NCBI RefSeq assembly: GCF_027853235.1
Contig: NZ_WKJG01000061.1
Span: 90,143 to 154,142 of the forward strand
Source of the DNA: Aliibacillus thermotolerans
GTDB taxonomy: Bacteria; Bacillota; Bacilli; Bacillales; Marinococcaceae
DNA length: 64,000 nucleotides
Reading direction: 5' to 3'
The stretch's first letter is position 1, and each line of letters begins with the position of its first letter. The notes beneath the pieces are model-generated. The model worked only from the letters and a program-made list of their open reading frames with translations. It ran no database searches and was not told the origin of the DNA. Positions 59,798 through 64,000 of the stretch are shown here, in pieces. The position numbers were made by a program, and so were the translations under genes.

Positions 59798-60254
59798 CTT
59801 CCTCTAACTCCTCACATAACTTCTTCCATCTTGTCCCATGGGCGTGCAAGTAAAAATGACGTTCTTCGGTCGGATGACGTTCGATATAAATTTCTAACCG
59901 CTCTTTCGGCAAAAATTCGGTTATTTTTTCTGCCCATTCTATGACGCAAACACCTTTACCTTCAAAATATTCTTCTAATCCTAACTCATCTGCTTCTTCA
60001 CTCTCAATTCGGTACACATCCATATGATACAGCGGAAGTCTTCCATCATATTCCTTTATAATTGTAAATGTGGGACTGTTCACGGTTTTTGTTACATGTA
60101 GCGCCGCCGCAATTCCCTTTGTAAAATGTGTTTTTCCTGCCCCAAGTCCCCCGTCCAATGTAATGATATCTCCACTTTGTAATTTCTCGCCGATTTTTTT
60201 CGCAAAACGAAGGGTTTCTTCCGGAGAAGTCACGATAAAATGAAAAGTTGCCAT
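59778..60254 (-). CDS. tsaE: tRNA threonylcarbamoyladenosine synthesis ATPase TsaE
   Basis: 158 residues. P-loop LDGGLGAGKTHFTKG, then SPTFTIIKEY and the HMDVYRIE motif. ATPase needed for t6A formation with TsaB and TsaD. Confidence 0.95.
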   Translation of the reverse strand: MATFHFIVTSPEETLRFAKKIGEKLQSGDIITLDGGLGAGKTHFTKGIAAALHVTKTVNSPTFTIIKEYDGRLPLYHMDVYRIESEEADELGLEEYFEGKGVCVIEWAEKITEFLPKERLEIYIERHPTEERHFYLHAHGTRWKKLCEELEEDENISN

Positions 60255-60268
60255 GGGACACCTTCTTT

Positions 60269-61261
60269 CTATTTAAAATGATTATACCCGTCTTTAGGAA
60301 GTATCGTTGTCTCCTCTTTCTCCGATACCTTTACTGTCACCTCTCCTTCTTCCACTAAACCAATGTGGTAAAGCGGTAAACCTGCTTCCTTCATGAGCGT
60401 TCGGTAGCGCTCCCATGCATAAGGAGGAATCGTTCCAACTAGCACAAAGTCTTCTCCACCAAAAAAGATCCACTCCCATCGTTTTTCTTCAGGAAACATA
60501 TTTAATTCTTTTGCGACGGGAACTTTATCTTTATGAATATGAATGGAGACATTGCTCGCTTCCGCAATTTCCCACAACTCGCTCGCAAGACCATCACTGA
60601 CATCGTTTAACGCTATTCTATCATGGAGTTGCAACGCAATGCGACCAGCGTTCACATGGGGCTTCGGTTTTTGATGCGCGTCCACAATGATCCGTTCTTT
60701 GTCATCAACTGTATGCCTTCCCCGAGAAAGAAGTACATGCAAGCCTGCAGCAGAAAGCCCAGTAGGACCTGTTAAGAAGACATAATCTCCTGGACGTGCA
60801 TACGTACGAAGTAATGCTCGTTCTTTTTCTACTTTACCTCCGACAGTGACCGAAATAACAAGATCATTGGGCGAAGACACAGTATCTCCACCAATCATAT
60901 CCAAATGCCACTCTTCTCCAGCCTCTTTCATCCCTTGATAAATAAGATCCAATTCCTTATCATTCCAATGGCTTGGAATGGCAATGGAAACGAGATAAAA
61001 CAAAGGAATGCCGCCCATCGCTGCAATATCACTAATATTGACAACAAGTGCCTTGTATCCAATTTGAGAAGGAGACATTGTTTCTCTTTTAAAATGAACG
61101 TGCTCCACAAGTGTGTCCACACAATACAGTTGGTCGTATGAAGAGGGAGGAGCATATACCGCTGCATCGTCTCCAATTCCTTGAACGAGTTCTGCATGAA
61201 ATTGAGAAGCAGGTATGTGTTTTTGGATCCAATCAAATTCATCTTGTGGCATCGCATTCAT
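60269..61261 (-). CDS. thiL: thiamine-monophosphate kinase
   Basis: 330 residues. Contains GIGDDAAVY, VDTLVEHVHF, NISDIAAMGG and MIGGDT, all ThiL/PurM-fold metal-site motifs. Makes TPP from TMP in the last step of thiamine synthesis. Followed by the tsaE operon. Confidence 0.96.
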   Translation of the reverse strand: MNAMPQDEFDWIQKHIPASQFHAELVQGIGDDAAVYAPPSSYDQLYCVDTLVEHVHFKRETMSPSQIGYKALVVNISDIAAMGGIPLFYLVSIAIPSHWNDKELDLIYQGMKEAGEEWHLDMIGGDTVSSPNDLVISVTVGGKVEKERALLRTYARPGDYVFLTGPTGLSAAGLHVLLSRGRHTVDDKERIIVDAHQKPKPHVNAGRIALQLHDRIALNDVSDGLASELWEIAEASNVSIHIHKDKVPVAKELNMFPEEKRWEWIFFGGEDFVLVGTIPPYAWERYRTLMKEAGLPLYHIGLVEEGEVTVKVSEKEETTILPKDGYNHFK

Positions 61262-61306
61262 TCCCTAATATTTCGATTCTTTTCTATCTATTTTAACGTA
61301 TCCAAT

Positions 61307-61334
61307 AAAAAAAAGCCTCAATCAAGAAGGCTTT
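61307..61334 (-). terminator. tRNA-fMet terminator
   Basis: Minus strand AAAGCCT/AGGCTTT with a 9-base loop followed by a long T run, between the tRNA and thiL. Confidence 0.88.
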
Positions 61335-61360
61335 ACATATCTCAGGTATCCAATTAATTT

Positions 61361-61437
<77 letters not shown>

Positions 61438-61465
61438 ATGTGTCATCATTTTTTCCACGTTTATG

Positions 61466-61494
61466 AATATAACATATTTACGTTTAAAATACAA
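61466..61494 (-). promoter_or_regulatory. tRNA-fMet promoter
   Basis: Minus strand TTGTAT (61489-61494), 17-base spacer, TATATT (61466-61471). Confidence 0.65.
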
Positions 61495-61558
61495 CCCTTC
61501 CATTGAAAATTCTTTATCTATTCTTCATAAAAAGGGAATATAATCGCTTTGAAAGAGA

Positions 61559-61588
61559 AGGGATAGCTATCTATTCACAACTATCCCT
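61559..61588. terminator. stem-loop of unclear use
   Basis: Perfect 8-bp AGGGATAG/CTATCCCT followed by a T-rich run on the plus strand. No plus-strand gene ends here. Confidence 0.35.
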
Positions 61589-61794
61589 GTTTTGTTTCTT
61601 TTTTACATTCTTGATACCAAATGCTATACCGTTCTTTCACGTAGTCCTCGTCTACGTATCCAATGAACATACCCGGGAGTAACTTTCGGTTGGATTTCGG
61701 AATAAAAGCAGCTAAATACAGAATAACTTGTATAAAAATTATACAAACTTTTCCCTAGATATGTTACAATTCATTTATACAAGTTCATACTATT

Positions 61795-61890
61795 ACTAGG
61801 GGTGCCTATGAGCATAGGCTGAGAGAGAAACGCGCAATTGTTTCTCAACCCTCGGGACCTGATCTGGATCATGCCAGCGTAGGGAAGTAA
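61795..61890 (+). promoter_or_regulatory. TPP riboswitch (THI element) of thiC
   Basis: Contains the conserved AGGGGTGC ... GCTGAGAG ... ACCCTCGGGACCTGATCTGGATCATGCCAGCGTAGGGAAG pattern (described by parts: CTGAGAG at about 61819, ACCTGATCTGGAT at about 61857, CAGCGTAGGGAA at about 61875). Binds thiamine pyrophosphate. Confidence 0.97.
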
Positions 61891-61928
61891 TATAACATAC
61901 GAAAAGAAGAATGATGATGCATTTTTAG

Positions 61929-61966
61929 AAGCGGGGTCCCTACACAAGACTCTGCTTTTTATTTTT
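61929..61966 (+). terminator. thiC leader terminator (TPP riboswitch platform)
   Basis: AAGCGGGGTC/GACTCTGCTT stem (two G-T pairs), then TTTATTTTT, between the aptamer and thiC. Confidence 0.85.
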
Positions 61967-61996
61967 CCACCATACTTTTCTTCCCTTTTGCACTGA

Positions 61997-63754
<1,758 letters not shown>

Positions 63755-63861
63755 TCTATATTACTCAGCTTTCGCAGTCCAAAATCTTGTTTAAATGCTT
63801 GATGTAAATGGTTTTGGGAAGTACAAAATTATCATTTGACATTTTTTAAAACATAAAGAAA

Positions 63862-63919
63862 GACACCTATTCTTTTGGTAAAATATTGGTGACGAAACCA
63901 AATCCAAAAGAAAGGTGTC
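63862..63919 (+). promoter_or_regulatory. hairpin covering the transposase ribosome site
   Basis: GACACCTATTCTTTTGG pairs with CCAAAAGAAAGGTGTC (one bulge). The right arm contains the AAAGG ribosome site (63911-63915) of the ATG at 63926. A TAAAAT -10-like element (63879-63884) lies in the loop, so a transcript from it would lack the left arm and stay translatable. Confidence 0.6.
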
Positions 63920-63925
63920 ACCACT

Positions 63926-64000
63926 ATGATAACGAATAAAGACTACTTTGCGCAATTACCAAAAGAAATTAAACAAGGATTTTCCGAATTAAATATTGGA
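63926..64000 (+). CDS. probable transposase, N-terminal fragment (cut by window edge)
   Basis: 25 codons starting MITNKDYFAQLPKEIKQGF. The N-terminus resembles IS4-type transposases of bacilli in my memory; too short for certainty. Runs off the right edge. Confidence 0.45.
   Translation, partial: MITNKDYFAQLPKEIKQGFSELNIG

Larger units (their letters stand above)
63837..64000 (+). mobile_element. probable left end of an insertion sequence
   Basis: After thiC the sequence changes to an AT-rich stretch with a long inverted repeat and the start of a transposase-like gene that runs off the window. Terminal repeats and target duplication cannot be defined from one end. Confidence 0.4.

Noticed and set aside
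61581..61754. Short minus-strand frame ending SIWYQECKKETKQG between the tRNA and the TPP riboswitch
   Set aside because: The translation looks protein-like, but there is no good start codon with a ribosome site. It may be a remnant of a lost gene; too weak to annotate.

Overview
The window comes from a low-GC, Gram-positive, Bacillus-type bacterium (Bacillaceae). The guaA-pbuG-yebG-pur block, the yeaC-yeaD-yebA block, the groES/groEL-ydiL-ydiK-tat-rex-ydiF block and the thiL-tsaE-tsaB-rimI-tsaD block all match B. subtilis neighbourhoods in order and orientation, seen here from the opposite strand. Strong AGGAGG ribosome sites, sigma-A promoters, CIRCE, PurBox and cre-type sites agree. The exported solute-binding protein is very acidic, which would suit a halo- or alkaliphile, but that is inference.

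Layout. 1-11.2 kb: purine operon purE-K-B-S-Q-L-F-M-N-H-D (minus strand) behind a guanine riboswitch and paired PurBoxes; purC is missing from its usual place between purB and purS. 11.4-13.3 kb: yebG and a type III polyketide synthase/methyltransferase pair. 13.4-16.6 kb: pbuG, with a second guanine riboswitch and PurBox pair, and guaA. 16.9-21.2 kb: MoxR ATPase, DUF58 protein and transglutaminase operon. 21.5-26 kb: two minus-strand genes, a stand-alone divergent purC, a DUF4870 protein, an orphan CheY-like regulator and a pirin. 26.0-26.5 kb: non-coding hairpin repeats. 26.5-40.4 kb: an aromatic-acid/acyl-CoA catabolic island (benzoate-CoA ligase-like, PaaC-, PaaD- and PaaX-like proteins, crotonases, dehydrogenases, a CoA-transferase). 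40.8-42.1 kb: ferredoxin reductase and ferredoxin. 42.2-46.8 kb: a Liv-type ABC uptake system. 47-54 kb: groESL, ydiL/ydiK, twin-arginine translocase, rex and an ABC-F protein. 54.4-57.4 kb: a tandem-repeat coiled-coil protein and a large membrane protein. 57.4-57.6 kb: a cluster of DnaA-box-like 9-mers. 57.6-61.4 kb: the t6A-tRNA genes, thiL and an initiator tRNA. 61.8-63.8 kb: a TPP riboswitch and thiC. The last bases hold the probable left end of an insertion sequence.

The most unusual signal concerns glutamine use in purine synthesis. The two class-I glutamine amidotransferases in the window both appear to have lost their glutaminase active sites. PurQ has Gly86 where the nucleophilic Cys belongs, and GuaA has Ser84 for Cys and Gln175 for His. 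Their partner synthetase parts (PurL and the GuaA ATP-pyrophosphatase domain) look intact, and so does the unrelated Ntn-type glutaminase site of PurF. Together with the displaced purC this suggests purine synthesis adapted to free ammonia rather than glutamine. A second notable system is the aromatic island, which encodes PaaC-like and PaaD-like proteins but no PaaA, PaaB or PaaE inside the window.
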